DNA of 64,000 nucleotides from Oehlia diaphana (taxonomy: Eukaryota > Glomeromycota > Glomeromycetes > Glomerales > Glomeraceae). The translations under genes and the position numbers were made by a program. Location: the NCBI GenBank assembly GCA_003833135.1, contig QZLH01000041.1, positions 8,473 to 72,472 of the forward strand, read 5' to 3'. Shown here one piece after another: positions 1 through 10,509 of this stretch. Under the pieces are notes generated by a model, which worked only from the letters and a program-made list of their open reading frames with translations, was not told the DNA's origin and did not search any database. Each line of letters opens with the position of its first letter. Positions within the stretch are counted from its first letter, which is position 1.

Positions 1-509
1 TAGTAAAAAATATTTTATAATAAAATTATTAGTATTAAATAAATACAATTTTATGAATTCCCGAATGTTGAAGTTTCGGTATAAAAAATGCTATCTGAAA
101 CTTATGCAAATATTTAATCGAACTTTTACCAAAAATCATGTGAATCGTAAATCAAAAATTAATCAAAAATCATGTGAATCATAATCGAAAATTAACCGAA
201 ATTTGAACGAGTGGCAGTCTGAGTTGTACAACTCAGTATAAACATTCGGTATAAACATTTGGCCAATTTTGGCCAGATTTTGGACATAATTTGGCCCAAA
301 TTTACCTATCCGAAATTCGACTAAATTGGACTATTTTAACTAGTGCCTTTCCCTCCCTTCGTTTTCCTTTCCCTTCCTTTCCTTTTCCCTTCCTTACCCT
401 TTCCCCTTTCCTTTTGTCACTTATCTCTTTTGAAGGTATATATATACCTTCAAATTTTTACTTTTTTAACAAAATATTTCACTAATATTTTTGTTTTTTT
501 CTTTTTTAG
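1..509. other. Intergenic flank with palindrome and pyrimidine tract
   Basis: No gene is visible. The stretch holds short direct repeats (aatcatgtgaatcgtaa-like, around 136-180), a perfect 18-bp palindrome at 219-236 (CTGAGTTGTACAACTCAG) and a C/T-only run at about 347-415. Two short overlapping open frames over the pyrimidine run are compositional artefacts. Confidence 0.6.
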
Positions 510-2410
510 CTTCAAGACGTCCATTTAAAAGGCTCAGGTGGGCTTCCAAAGAATGGAAAAACCAAGTTTCGTAAGTTAGTACAAAACTTGGTTTATTTTT
601 TTTTATTTTTTTAATTTAATATGAACGATTACTAACCGTTCTTTTTTTACTTTTTTTTTTAGATTTGGCCATTCAGGTGGGCTTTTAAAGTATAGAAATC
701 CCAAAGATTTGTAAGTACGAATTCTTTAGAGTTATTTTTATATTTTTAATATGAACGGTTATTAACCGTTCTTTTTTTTACTTTTTTAGATTTGGCTGTT
801 CAGATGGGCTTCTGAAGAATGGAAAAACTAAGACGAAACTTGGTTTATTTATTTTTTTTTTAATTTAATATGAACGGTTACTAACCATTCTTTTTTTACT
901 TTTTTTTTAGATTCAGCCATTCGGGTAGACTTTCAAAGTATAGAAATCCTAAAGATTCGTAAGTACGAATTCTTTAGAATTTTTTTTATATTTTTAATAT
1001 AAATGGTTACTAACTGTTCTTTTTTTACTTTTTTTTTAGATTCAGCCATTCGGGTGGGCTTTCAAAGAATGGAAAACCCAAGTTTCATAAATACGAAACT
1101 TGGTTTATTTATTTATTTTTTTTTAATTTAATATGAATGGTTACTAACTGTTCTTTTTTTACTTTTTTTTAGATTTAGCCGTTCAGATGGGCTTTCAAAG
1201 AATAGAAAAACTAAGTTTCGTAAATACGAAACTTGGTTTATTTATTTATTTTTTTTTAATTTAATATGAACGGTTACTAACTGTTCTTTTTTTACTTTTT
1301 TTTAGATTTGGCTATTCGGGTGGACTTCTAAAGAATGGAAAAATCAAGTTTCGTAAATACGAAACTTGGTTTATTTATTTATTTTTTTTTAATTTAATAT
1401 GAACGGTTACTAACTGTTCTTTTTTTACTTTTTTTTTAGATTCGGCCGTTCGGGTGGGCTTCTGAAGAATGAAAAAACTAAGTTTCGTAAATATGAAACT
1501 TGGTTTATTTATTTATTTTTTTTTAATTTAATATGAACAGTTACTAACCATTTTTTTACTTTTTGTTAGATTCGGCCATTCAGGTGGGCTTCCAAAGTAT
1601 AGAAACTCTAAAGATTCGTAAGTATGAATTCTTTAAAGTTTTTTTTATATTTTTAATATGAACGGTTATTAACTGTTCTTTTTTTACTTTTTTTATAGGT
1701 TTGGCCATCTGGATGTCTTCTGAAGAATGGAAAAATCAAGTTTTGTAAGTACGAAACTTGGTTTATTTATTTATTTATTTATCTTTTTTAATATTATGAA
1801 TGGCTATTAACTGTTCTTTTTTTACTTTTTTTATAGGTTCGGCCATTCAGATATCTTCTGAAAAATAGAAAAACCAAGTTTCGTAAGTATGAAACTTGGT
1901 TTATTTATTTATTTTTTTATCTTTTTTAACTATTCTTTTCTTTTTTTTTTACAGGTTCGGGTGGACTTCAGACAAACGGAGGAACCAAGATGCGTACTAA
2001 CTAAGATTTGTAGTATGAATCTTAGTTTTTGGAATTTTTTTTATTATTTTGAAATGGTTTACTAACCATTCTTTTCTTATTTTTATAGGTTCAGGTGGAT
2101 TTTCGTCTTTCAAAGGAATGAAAAAAACTAAAGACTTGTATAAATCTTTGTTTTTTTTATTTTTATTTGATATTAATAACAGTTACTAATAACTGTTCTT
2201 TTTTATTTTAGGTTCAGACGGACTTCTGAATTCTGAAGAACAGTAAACCAAGATTCGTAAGTATTCTGAATCTTGGTTTTTTTTCTTATTTTTTTTTAAT
2301 TTATTATTATGAACGGTTACTAACCGTTCTTATTCTTTTTTTATAGGTTCAGGTGGGCTTCTAAAGAATGAAAAAAAACTAAGATTTATAAGTATTACGA
2401 ATCTTAGTAG
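510..2410 (+). repeat. Tandem array of exon-intron-like units (~130 bp, about 15 copies)
   Basis: Each unit reads, on the + strand: a T-rich tract ending in AG; a conserved 45-48 nt block (core GGCCATTCGGGTGGGCTTC); a GTAAGT or GTAAAT donor; about 45 nt of T-rich spacer; a branch-point-like TACTAAC; then about 25-30 nt of pyrimidines and AG. Blocks after AG start at 510, 663, 790, 911, 1040, 1173, 1306, 1440, 1570, 1699, 1837, 1955, 2089, 2212 and 2347. The donor sits in the loop of an inverted repeat (AAGTTTC..GAAACTT) and the branch point inside another (GAACGGTT-act-AACCGTTC). Block lengths of 45, 46, 47 and 48 nt do not keep one reading frame, and the donor is deleted in the unit at 790 and changed to AT in the unit at 1040, so a long repeat protein is unlikely as the sequence stands. 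It could be a noncoding multi-exon transcript, a decayed gene or a satellite. The repeat structure is certain; splicing is inferred. Confidence 0.85.
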
Positions 2411-2700
2411 TTCTTTTTTTTTAAAAAAAAGTAACATTATTATACTGTATTAACGTTTCTATTTCTTTATTTTGTAGGAACTCTGGGACTTTCTTCTCTT
2501 CTTTCCACTCACCCTTCCCTCTTCTCTTTCGTTTTTCTCTGCCATTCCTCTATTTCTTACTTTTGTAGGACGGTTCCTTGGAATTTTCTTCAACTTCAGT
2601 AAGTTTCTTTTGTAGAATCGGTAAGTTTTATTTTTTATTATTAATTTTAGTTTTTTTTAATTAATTTTTTTTTATCTTTTTTTGTAGTTTCAGTTTCCTT
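2411..2700 (+). other. Possible downstream exons of the splice-like array
   Basis: The splice-like pattern continues with unrelated sequence: AG acceptors at about 2476, 2568, 2613 and 2686, and donors GTAAGTTT at about 2599 and GTAAGTTTTA near 2620. These would define very short exons. No convincing reading frame runs through them. This is the likely 3' part of the same transcription unit, if one exists. Confidence 0.3.
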
Positions 2701-2945
2701 ATCCCAGATGATAGGATCGATCAGTTAAGTTTCCTGTAAAAAATCTGATCCGTATTTTATCTTTCCATGTTTTTTTTGTGAATATATCATTTTCATGGAA
2801 TTAATAGCCTTAAATCATGAAAATTTTCGTCTTGATAACACAAATATCCGTGAATGTATCATTTTCACGGAATTTTTACAAAAGACACAGAGAAATAATG
2901 GAAATATTCAGATAAAAATTTTTTATAGGGGTTTCAAAACGATTC
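2700..2945 (+). repeat. Diverged copy of an interspersed repeat (35.1 and 48.0 kb family)
   Basis: The order of motifs (ggaattaatagcctt, then a gtgaatgtatcattttcacgg-like block, then ggaatttttaca, then an ataacgga-like block and ttttataggg) matches the interior of the hAT-type element at 35133-35688 and the copy at 48020-48190. No terminal repeats were found here. The long open frame that overlaps it is not treated as a gene. Confidence 0.5.
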
Positions 2946-3284
2946 ATTTTGAAACTTTTTTTAGTTTTTTTTTTAATTATATTTTTCCGAATTTTTATTT
3001 CAGATTGGACTTGAACTTTATTTTTTTCTTTAAGTATAGTGAGATGACTTTTAACATTCATTTTTTTCAAGATGCAGATCACATGATTGTGAAATTGTGT
3101 ATAATTATTTGAACTGAACTTTTAACTTTTTTTTTATTTATATATATATTAGATAGATGCTAATATACATGTACTGTAGTAAGTATTTTAATAAATTAAT
3201 AAGTTTGAAATTGAAACTAAATTAATAAATAAATATTGAAGAATAAATAAAATTTAGACTTTAAAAAATTTTGTGTCGAATAAT

Positions 3285-3505
3285 CATCTGAAATTTGACG
3301 CTACTATTAGACCTATATTCAACCTAGTCAAATTTAGGTCAAATGGTAGTGTAATGATGGCCAAATTTTTTTCTGAATTTAAGACGATTGGCACCTTAAA
3401 TATGCCTAAAAATTTGACCTCAATTTGACACAGATTAGATCATTATTCGACCTATATTCAACCTAGTCAAATTTAAGTCGAATTGTCCTATTTCGACTAG
3501 TGATA
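3285..3505. repeat. Direct-repeat block, possible MITE remnant
   Basis: Two ~31-bp near-identical copies (core ctatattcaacctagtcaaa) lie at about 3310-3340 and 3448-3478, with several TTTGACCT/AGGTCAAA-type motifs in both orientations between them. The symmetry suggests a miniature element, but no target duplication was seen. Confidence 0.4.
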
Positions 3506-5073
3506 GTACTAATCAAATGGATGGATCTGAATTTATATATAAAAATAGCAGATGACGAATAATTTGTATCTTTATCCAGATTCAATCTGAATAGTTTTGA
3601 ATCAGATAAATCTGCAAATTGGCAGATTGACGAATCAACAGATCACAATATTATCAATGGCAAGATATATCATATATTATAATATTGACCTTGAATATTA
3701 TTTTATATATAAAATATACAGATATTAAATAGGATAATATGATCAAATATTTTAGATAATCTTATAATCTTAAAAAAGACAATTTGTTTAAAGATATATC
3801 TTTATTTATTTCATTAAATATCTATTTTGTATTTTTCCAATTATTCTGATAATATAGTATGATATAAATAAAGTTTTTAGCATTATTAAAAAAGTAAAGA
3901 AAATTCACTTATATTTAAAATTAGAAGATTTATTTTTAATTAATAACCTTCTAAATACAATACCATTTTTTTTAAAAAAAAATAAATAATTTTATAAGTT
4001 ATTGTGTATTATAAATTAATTTATAGTTTTACATTTATGAGGAAAAAGAAAAATGGTAAAGATTAGAGAATAAGAAAAATAAATTCTGAATAAAAAAAAA
4101 GAAACTAAAAAAAATTGGGTTTCAAATTCCAAGACTTTTTAGAAGATAAATATATTCACAAACTAATTCATATACAGTAAATACCAATCTTAAAAGAATA
4201 GATAAAGCTGAACTATACACCAAATCCTTCTGCTTTTTGCACCAGATAATGTTGCAAACTGATGCTTAAAAAAGTTAAAAGAAAATTATAAAAGAGTGTC
4301 TTTATAGTTTATTGAAAATGCAAAAAATATACCAGAAATAGGATCTCTCCATAAACAGTTATTCAAATTAGTATTATATGAAATTCTTCATCAAAAAGGA
4401 GTCTTTCTAATATGTAAATTCATGGATAATAGTAAATTAGGATCTAAAACAACTATTTAGAATTTCTGGAAAAATTTTCTTTGATAACATTAGCAATTCT
4501 ATTTTAAACATTTTAAAAAATTTTTATTAATACAATGCAACATGTAAAAATGAATATAAGAGTTGGGACTTTGCCTGTGATATATAGCATCTATGTATTT
4601 GATGGACTATTATATACAATCATTTCTTAAATAATTTTTTTCATTCTAATTCTTTTATTATTGGGAGACCTGCTGTCTCAATAATTCAAGCTCTGATAAC
4701 ATGATCTATAAAACTATATACTGTACATAATAAAATAAAAAATCACATGTTATAGGGAATTGTATAACTTATTAAGTATATTACAAGTTCCTTAAAGTTC
4801 AAAAAAATAAATAAATAATATTTTATTTAAAATTAGATTATTCTAAAATTTTATAATATTAGATTTTTAAATCTTAGAAAATAGCAGATAGATTTAATCC
4901 TTTTATTATTAAACCATGTAATTCTTGCTATAATATGTATGACTTCTATATATAAATGTACTTTGATGTTAGAATATCTATATGAAATATATATTATAAA
5001 TATTATCTTTGGCCATCAAGTCAAACAATGTATGGTAAAAAAGCCTTCTATGATTTAATACTACTCCCCCCCC
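3506..5073. other. Intergenic, AT-rich
   Basis: No supported gene. Around 3550-3650 there are several CAGATT/AATCTG motifs in both orientations. The rest is AT-rich with stop codons in all frames. The 3' flank of the F-box gene contains a C-run at 5065-5073. Confidence 0.5.
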
Positions 5074-6705
5074 TTATTCTAACCAAGCGGTAAATTCCAT
5101 ATCTTGAGGTTCAACATCACTAAATTGAACATTTTCAATAAATTTTCTTGCATTATTAATAGCATAATAACTTACAAGATAACACCAATTAATTATTAAA
5201 TTTTTTAATTCACCATCAGACTTTTTAACATATTCCGTAATAATATTAATATGTTCATCAATTAATAAAGGACATTCATAAAAACCCAAATATTTAATTT
5301 TTGCGACACAATTATCAAAAAAAGTTTGTAATAATATTGAAGATATTGAAATATTATAAAATACTAAACGATAAACTAATTGAGGCATAATTTTAATTAA
5401 TTTTTTAAATTCTATGATCATATCATCATCATCAAAATCCAATGGAATTCCTTCAGTATCACCACCTTCTAAACATAAATATTCTAAATTTGGACAAGCG
5501 TCTAAAAGTGATAAAAAAGATTCAAAACTTTTATTATCACCTGCTATGAAACAAACTGTAATACCTATTAAATTTTTTGTATAAGGTATCATATCACAAA
5601 ATACTTTTATCATATGATTATTTGGTGTTGCCATTGGTAAAGAAATTCTTTTAAGATTTTCTTGTGAATTCTTGACCATATTAACGATTACATCTGCAGA
5701 AAATCCCTTATATACAGCCATTGCTAATATTTGTAAATTTGAGAAGGATCCTGATGCTAAAGGTTCAATCTTTTCTTCACATAATCCTTCACAATTGAAA
5801 AACCCTAATCGTTTAATATTTGTACATTCAGCTAAAGGTTTTAACGATTCACATTTAAAAAATTGACAACAAAAGAATTGAACGGTATGTAATGTTCCTT
5901 TCTGTACCATCAAAGCTTCCAAAAGATCATAAGATATTCCAAAAAAGTATTCCATAACGAATACCGCACTTCGAAGTCTGAAATCTTTTAACCTCCTTTG
6001 AGATAAAATCAACTTATTTAATGTATCGGTATTAACACTTGTTTCAGTTAATGAAATCCATAATTCTTCAATAGAATGACATACATCAGTAATATTTCTT
6101 AATGAATGACCATCACAACAATAATCAAGATGAAGCGTTTGAAGAAATTTAAATCCACCAATTTCTCCTCCATTATTAAAAGCAAACATTTCATTAAAAT
6201 GATATTCATCCGAATTTGATATCATGGTTCTAATCATGACACTCTTTTTCATGAATAATCTTATAAGCTTATTTGAAAACCATTTCGAACAAAATCCTCT
6301 TTGATGTGGATATGAAATATTTTCCTGTGATACAATTAAATAAGACCATTCATCAATAATTTGACTAATATGAGAACAATCCAATTCTTTTAAATAAATG
6401 GGATAATCAAAAATAAAATTTGATTCTCCTCCAATCAAAGATAATAAATTCCTTCCATCTTTTAGTAACATTCGATCTTCTAAATAATGAGTACCTATTT
6501 CAGATGGTAAGAATTTCAAATAGAGAACTATTAATTTTCTAGTATTTTCTCCTTTGACATATTTAAATGAATTACTCCATAAGATTGGTACAATAATTCG
6601 ACACCATGATCTCTTGACTAACATGCAAGAAAATAATGTTCCCATATCATTTTTTAAAAGATCAAATATATTCTCAAGAATTTCAAATAACAAATGGGAT
6701 GACAT
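5074..6705 (-). CDS. F-box/LRR-type protein, 543 aa
   Basis: This intact single-exon frame encodes a protein whose N-terminus (about residues 1-45; hydrophobic pattern LLFEILENIFDLL, then SCMLVKRSWCRIIVPILW) has the shape of a fungal F-box, the module that binds Skp1 in SCF ubiquitin ligases. The remaining ~480 residues hold irregular leucine-rich repeats (blocks such as LKDFRLRSAVF, NIKRLGFFNCEGL, NLEYLCLEGG, IKYLGFYECPLL), the usual substrate-recognition part. F-box/LRR genes of this size form large families in Rhizophagus. The start ATG at 6705 puts the F-box at the extreme N-terminus as expected. No introns or breaks are seen. The substrate cannot be deduced. Confidence 0.9.
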   Translation of the reverse strand: MSSHLLFEILENIFDLLKNDMGTLFSCMLVKRSWCRIIVPILWSNSFKYVKGENTRKLIVLYLKFLPSEIGTHYLEDRMLLKDGRNLLSLIGGESNFIFDYPIYLKELDCSHISQIIDEWSYLIVSQENISYPHQRGFCSKWFSNKLIRLFMKKSVMIRTMISNSDEYHFNEMFAFNNGGEIGGFKFLQTLHLDYCCDGHSLRNITDVCHSIEELWISLTETSVNTDTLNKLILSQRRLKDFRLRSAVFVMEYFFGISYDLLEALMVQKGTLHTVQFFCCQFFKCESLKPLAECTNIKRLGFFNCEGLCEEKIEPLASGSFSNLQILAMAVYKGFSADVIVNMVKNSQENLKRISLPMATPNNHMIKVFCDMIPYTKNLIGITVCFIAGDNKSFESFLSLLDACPNLEYLCLEGGDTEGIPLDFDDDDMIIEFKKLIKIMPQLVYRLVFYNISISSILLQTFFDNCVAKIKYLGFYECPLLIDEHINIITEYVKKSDGELKNLIINWCYLVSYYAINNARKFIENVQFSDVEPQDMEFTAWLE

Positions 6706-7113
6706 TTTAAGAATAGATTGATTATGAAGTTTTTTTTTTTGTTTAAAATATATATGTATATACAGTATATAATTATTATGGTAATGAAACGGAAAAGAAA
6801 TTCACAATGAACAATGCTTGGAAAATTGGCAATTTATTCCTGGTGGAACTTTTTTTGTTCCACAGTGACGTAAATAATTATTCATGCATTTTTGTGAAAC
6901 TTAAAGGTTTTTTCTCGAAAAAAAAAAAAAAAAAAAAAAATTTTTTCTTTTTTCCATATTTCTTTGTACAAATATGACGAATCCAAAAATCGAACATTCA
7001 ATGAGCGTACGAAATTTGAGAATGTAATTAGCCTAAAAAAATTATTATATTTTTTTTTCTTTTTATTATGATTATTAATTAATTATTAATTATAAATTAG
7101 GAGGTATACAATT
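6706..7113. other. Upstream region of F-box gene, homopolymer tract
   Basis: A run of about 23 A followed by T-rich sequence lies at 6918-6950. This is presumably the 5' region shared by the F-box gene (-) and the small gene at 7114 (+). No clear TATA box. Confidence 0.4.
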
Positions 7114-7404
7114 ATGATAGTAAGCATTCCTTTATTTGCTGTTACAAGTTTTGTATTATTTAAACGAGGTAATTTGAATTTTAATATTATTAGTTATTAT
7201 TATTATTATTATTATTATATATTTTTAATTAACAAATTAATTGTAATAATTATTGAATATGTGTATTATTATTATTATTATTATTATTTAAAAATATTAG
7301 TGGTTAAAGGTGAAGGAAAAAAAAAAATTGAAGTTAATTCCAAAGATCCTCTTACAAAATTAACCGAAAAAATTAAACAACTTGATGAAAAATCTAACAA
7401 ATAA
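7114..7404 (+). CDS. Tiny single-pass membrane protein, two exons, ~52 aa spliced
   Basis: Exon 1 is 7114-7168 and exon 2 is 7301-7404. The 132-bp intron (GTAATT...TTAG) is a multiple of three and lacks stops, so the unspliced frame also reads through, but it would then contain runs of tyrosine from (TAT/ATT)n microsatellites, which argues for splicing. The spliced protein starts with a hydrophobic segment (MIVSIPLFAVTSFVLF) followed by a charged Lys/Glu-rich tail ending KIKQLDEKSNK. This resembles small organelle or ER membrane proteins in general shape. The family is not recognised. A 5' exon further upstream cannot be excluded, because TTAG precedes the ATG closely. Confidence 0.5.
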   Translation: MIVSIPLFAVTSFVLFKRGNLNFNIISYYYYYYYYIFLINKLIVIIIEYVYYYYYYYYLKILVVKGEGKKKIEVNSKDPLTKLTEKIKQLDEKSNK

Positions 7405-8538
7405 AATTATTAATATAAAGATTATAAAAATTGTATTAAGAAAAATAATTTTATGTGTCTATCTAGCTAATAAAACATAAATTGCATCATCGTAAGGATC
7501 CTGTCGATTCTTTCCTTATTCAGTTATCTATTCGACTGTATAAGTATGTTACATAGTCATGTGAAATAATGTGTAAAATCTCATGTGATTAATCGAATAC
7601 TGCACGTGATCGTCATCACGCATGAATGCCAAGAAAAAGCGTAAGCCACAAATTTTACGCGTAAAGATTATACCATTATACCATTATACCATTCATGGAA
7701 TTAAATCTCCGCTTTCCTGAATTTCCGTAATTTGATAATGTTGAGGCGAAGTTGGTTGTCAATCAGAAAAAAAATTTTATATAAGGCAATTTAATCAAAT
7801 TAAGGTTAAAAATGCTTATTTAAAATTCGAAATTTCCATTTATGGTTTAAGATTTTTTACAAAAAGTTTCTATTAATTATATTAATTAATTTTTCCGCTT
7901 ATATATTCATTGTGGCTTACATAAATCAAAGCTCAGTTGAGGTGAATGATCATAATTTAATTAATTTAATTGCGAAAAATATTATATTAATAAATTACTA
8001 TTTATAGTTAAAATATCAAGTTTCAAATAATAAGCTAAAGTTCAAGCCTCATAATAAATTTCCTAAATTTGGTTATGTTTTCCCTCGGAATAATTTAATT
8101 AATATATGTATTAGATATTTCTATAAATACTAGTAATAATAATAAAAATTTCATACTAAGCAAAATTCATCCATAATTAGATAAACCATTATTAAAAAGT
8201 AACAAAAAAAACACAACCGATTAATTTTTCGGGAAGGAAAAATAAAAACAAATTCGGGACTGAGCAAAATTACAAATTAATACGAAGAATTTATTACTTA
8301 TCATTTCCCACGCGGCACGGCCACAGAATGAGGCTTCATGTTGATAAAATGCAAGATTAGTTATTATGAGAATCATGAAATTGAAGCCTTTCGATATTTC
8401 ATCTATTGTATTGAGATTAAATTGATTCAAGATATTTTACTTGTTAAAAATAAATTGCATTTAGATCGAACATATGCTTAGCAAACCTTTGTGTAAAAGG
8501 ATTAGATATAATCATAAGTTAATAAGTTTCGCGACAAA
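7405..8538. other. Intergenic; short 9-bp tandem repeat
   Basis: No gene is supported. A 9-bp tandem repeat (ataccatt) lies at about 7668-7696. From about 8270 onward the sequence is duplicated at 9945-10300 (see the segmental duplication). A short open frame at 8221-8430 (-) lies in the duplicated promoter region and is not conserved in the copy. Confidence 0.5.
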
Positions 8539-8546
8539 TATATAAA
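8539..8546 (+). promoter_or_regulatory. TATA box of the secreted Gly/Tyr-rich gene
   Basis: TATATAAA lies 99 bp before the ATG and is preceded by CGCGACAAA. The duplicated copy keeps the same arrangement (CGCGACAATATATAAATAC at about 10287-10305). Conservation in a degenerated paralog and its distance from the ATG support a core promoter role. Confidence 0.5.
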
Positions 8547-8644
8547 CACTGCTTCAATCCTCCAGAAAATTCACTTCACTTGAAAATAAAGAAAAAAAGA
8601 AAATAAATAAAATCCAATTAAAAACAAAGACAAATAAATCAAAA

Positions 8645-9009
8645 ATGCAAATCAATCTTGTTCTCTTCTTTTTGATCTTATTTACTGTAATCTCTTTGGG
8701 AGCAGCTGTAAGAAATGAAAGAAGAACTATAAACAGACGCTCTCCTGGTTATAGTGGTTATGGTGGTTATGGTGGTTATGATCATCATGATAGTTATGAT
8801 AGTTATGATGATCATGATGATTATGGTCATTACAAACTTAGTAAGTATAATAAAGTCATAATTTAAATATATTATTTATTACTTACCACAAATTTACCGT
8901 ATTTACAGGAAAACGCGGAGACTACGGAGGTTACGACGATTATGACCATTATGACCATTATGACAAATATGACCATTATGACAAATATGACCATTATGAC
9001 CATTACTAA
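8645..9009 (+). CDS. Secreted Gly/Tyr/Asp/His-rich repeat protein, 98 aa
   Basis: Two exons, 8645-8840 and 8909-9009, flank a 68-bp intron (GTAAGT...TTTACAG). The joined codon is AGA. The protein has a clear signal peptide (hydrophobic LVLFFLILFTVISLGA, cleavage near residue 21), a basic linker with dibasic sites (ERR, NRR), a first low-complexity block (SPGYSGYGGYGGYDHHDSYD...), a second basic site LRKR made across the splice junction, and a second block of repeated YDHYD/YDKYD. RR and KR are typical Kex2 cleavage sites, so two repetitive peptides could be released. Alternatively it is a cell-wall or metal-binding (His/Asp) protein. A TATA box lies 99 bp upstream. A decayed duplicate is at 10.5 kb. 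Confidence 0.75.
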
Positions 9010-9944
9010 TTTGATTCCATATTTTTAATTATTATTTCTTTATCAAAAGATATTGTATAATTTTTTTACTTATTTTACGCGTTTATTATTTATTTATTTT
9101 AAATATATTATATATATATATATATAATTTTTTAAACTAGTTTCTTAAATTCTAAAAAATATTAGTTTTTTTTATTAAAATGAAATAAAATAATTTTTTT
9201 ACCGGTAATTTAAAAGATTTTTTTTTTTTCATGATAAAAAAATAATTTTTAATTACGAAAAATAAAAAATAAATTTAATAAATTTTAATTAAAGGGCAAC
9301 TTTGTGAAATTTTAAAAATACAATCCGTAGTATTTCACGTTCATTCAAATGATATTCATACATGCGTCTAAGTTGACGTCTGCCAGAGTTATCTAAAATT
9401 ATTATCGTTACAATTGTCAAATCATAGTCTTGTTCCAATTATGTTATTATTCCTTCTATACATAAAAAATAATGAGAAAATCTGGAAGTAAATCATGCAA
9501 AACAATTTTTTTCAAATAATATTTCAAGGTATAAGTCTTGGCTTAAAATACGTATGCTGTAAGATTATGTTCGATATATTTGATTAGAATAAATTATTCA
9601 TACTAAGAAAGTATGATATACATATTAAGTAAATATATATTATATAAAATACAAAATAAAACACAAAAAAAGATAAAATAAAATAAAATAAAATACAAAA
9701 TCAAAATAACAATAAATAATCTTAACAGTTATTTCTATAATAGAAAATAAAACTGTTAATATATTAATGCATAAAATGCTTTAACGCTTTTAACGCTTAA
9801 GTTTATTAATATTACGAAAATAAAAAAACGCTGACGAAATCCATAAGTAAAGATATAACATTCTTAAAAAAGAAAAGATAATCGATTGATATTTCAGAAA
9901 CATGTAAAAAAATAAAATAATATAAAATAAAATAAAACAAAGCA
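9010..9944. other. Intergenic, AT-rich
   Basis: Contains an (AT)n run at about 9110-9125 and A-rich stretches with aaataaaa repeats at 9660-9700. No gene is visible. Confidence 0.5.
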
Positions 9945-10311
9945 AAATTACAAATTAATTCTTATCTCTCATTTCCCACACGGCCACAAGATTATTATTG
10001 TGAGATAAAATGCAAGATGAAGTTATCGTGAAAATCGTGAAATCGAAGCCTCTCGGTATTCCATAAATTATTTATTACATCTTTCTTTTTATGGAAATTA
10101 AATTGATTCGAATTATTTACTCGTTTTAGAAATAAATTGCATTTGAATCGAGCATTTGCTTAGCCACTTTTACAAAGCCTTTGCAAGTAAGCTAAGCAAT
10201 TTTTTTAATACAAAAACAAAAAAGTTTAAGATTAACCTAAGGGTCGAGGCTGTGTTCATTATGTATTATTAAAAGTTTGTAAGTTCGCGACAATATATAA
10301 ATACTACCGTA

Positions 10312-10438
10312 CCGCACTTCAAAAGATACCCTGGGTATGATATGAAATATTTGGCCTCAGAAGTTATATTGTACCCCGGGTACACCATCTATAGGAAAAG
10401 CTTTTAAAATATGAGACGTATTTCAAAGGGGGATGCGG
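10312..10438. mobile_element. 127-bp MITE with TA target duplication
   Basis: The element is flanked by TA on both sides and its ends are CCGCA...TGCGG. It interrupts the duplicated promoter exactly where the parental copy at 8.55 kb is continuous. The interior has TACCCTGGGTA and TACCCCGGGTA palindromes. The TA target and the CCG-type ends resemble the pogo-like ends at 35972-37448, so it may be a pogo/mariner-type MITE. Confidence 0.6.
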
Positions 10439-10509
10439 TATTTCAACCTCCAAAAATGCTCTTCACTTCGAGGAAAAAGAAAATAAATAGATCCACAAAA
10501 AATAATAAA

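Noticed and set aside
291..528. Two overlapping Phe/Pro/Ser-rich open frames
   Set aside because: They lie over a pyrimidine tract and a T-rich region, in two frames, without any domain.
510..2410. A repeat-protein gene made of ~16-residue units
   Set aside because: 48-nt blocks would keep frame (GHSGGLL-like peptide), but most blocks are 47, 46 or 45 nt, and two donors are lost, so a single protein frame cannot pass through.
2795..3112. 105-codon open frame
   Set aside because: It overlaps a dispersed repeat also found at 35.3 and 48.0 kb, where no frame is conserved, and it is dominated by Phe/Ile/Asn.
4130..4500. Possible degenerate coding stretch near 4.1-4.5 kb
   Set aside because: Frames are broken every few codons and I could not match it to any family.
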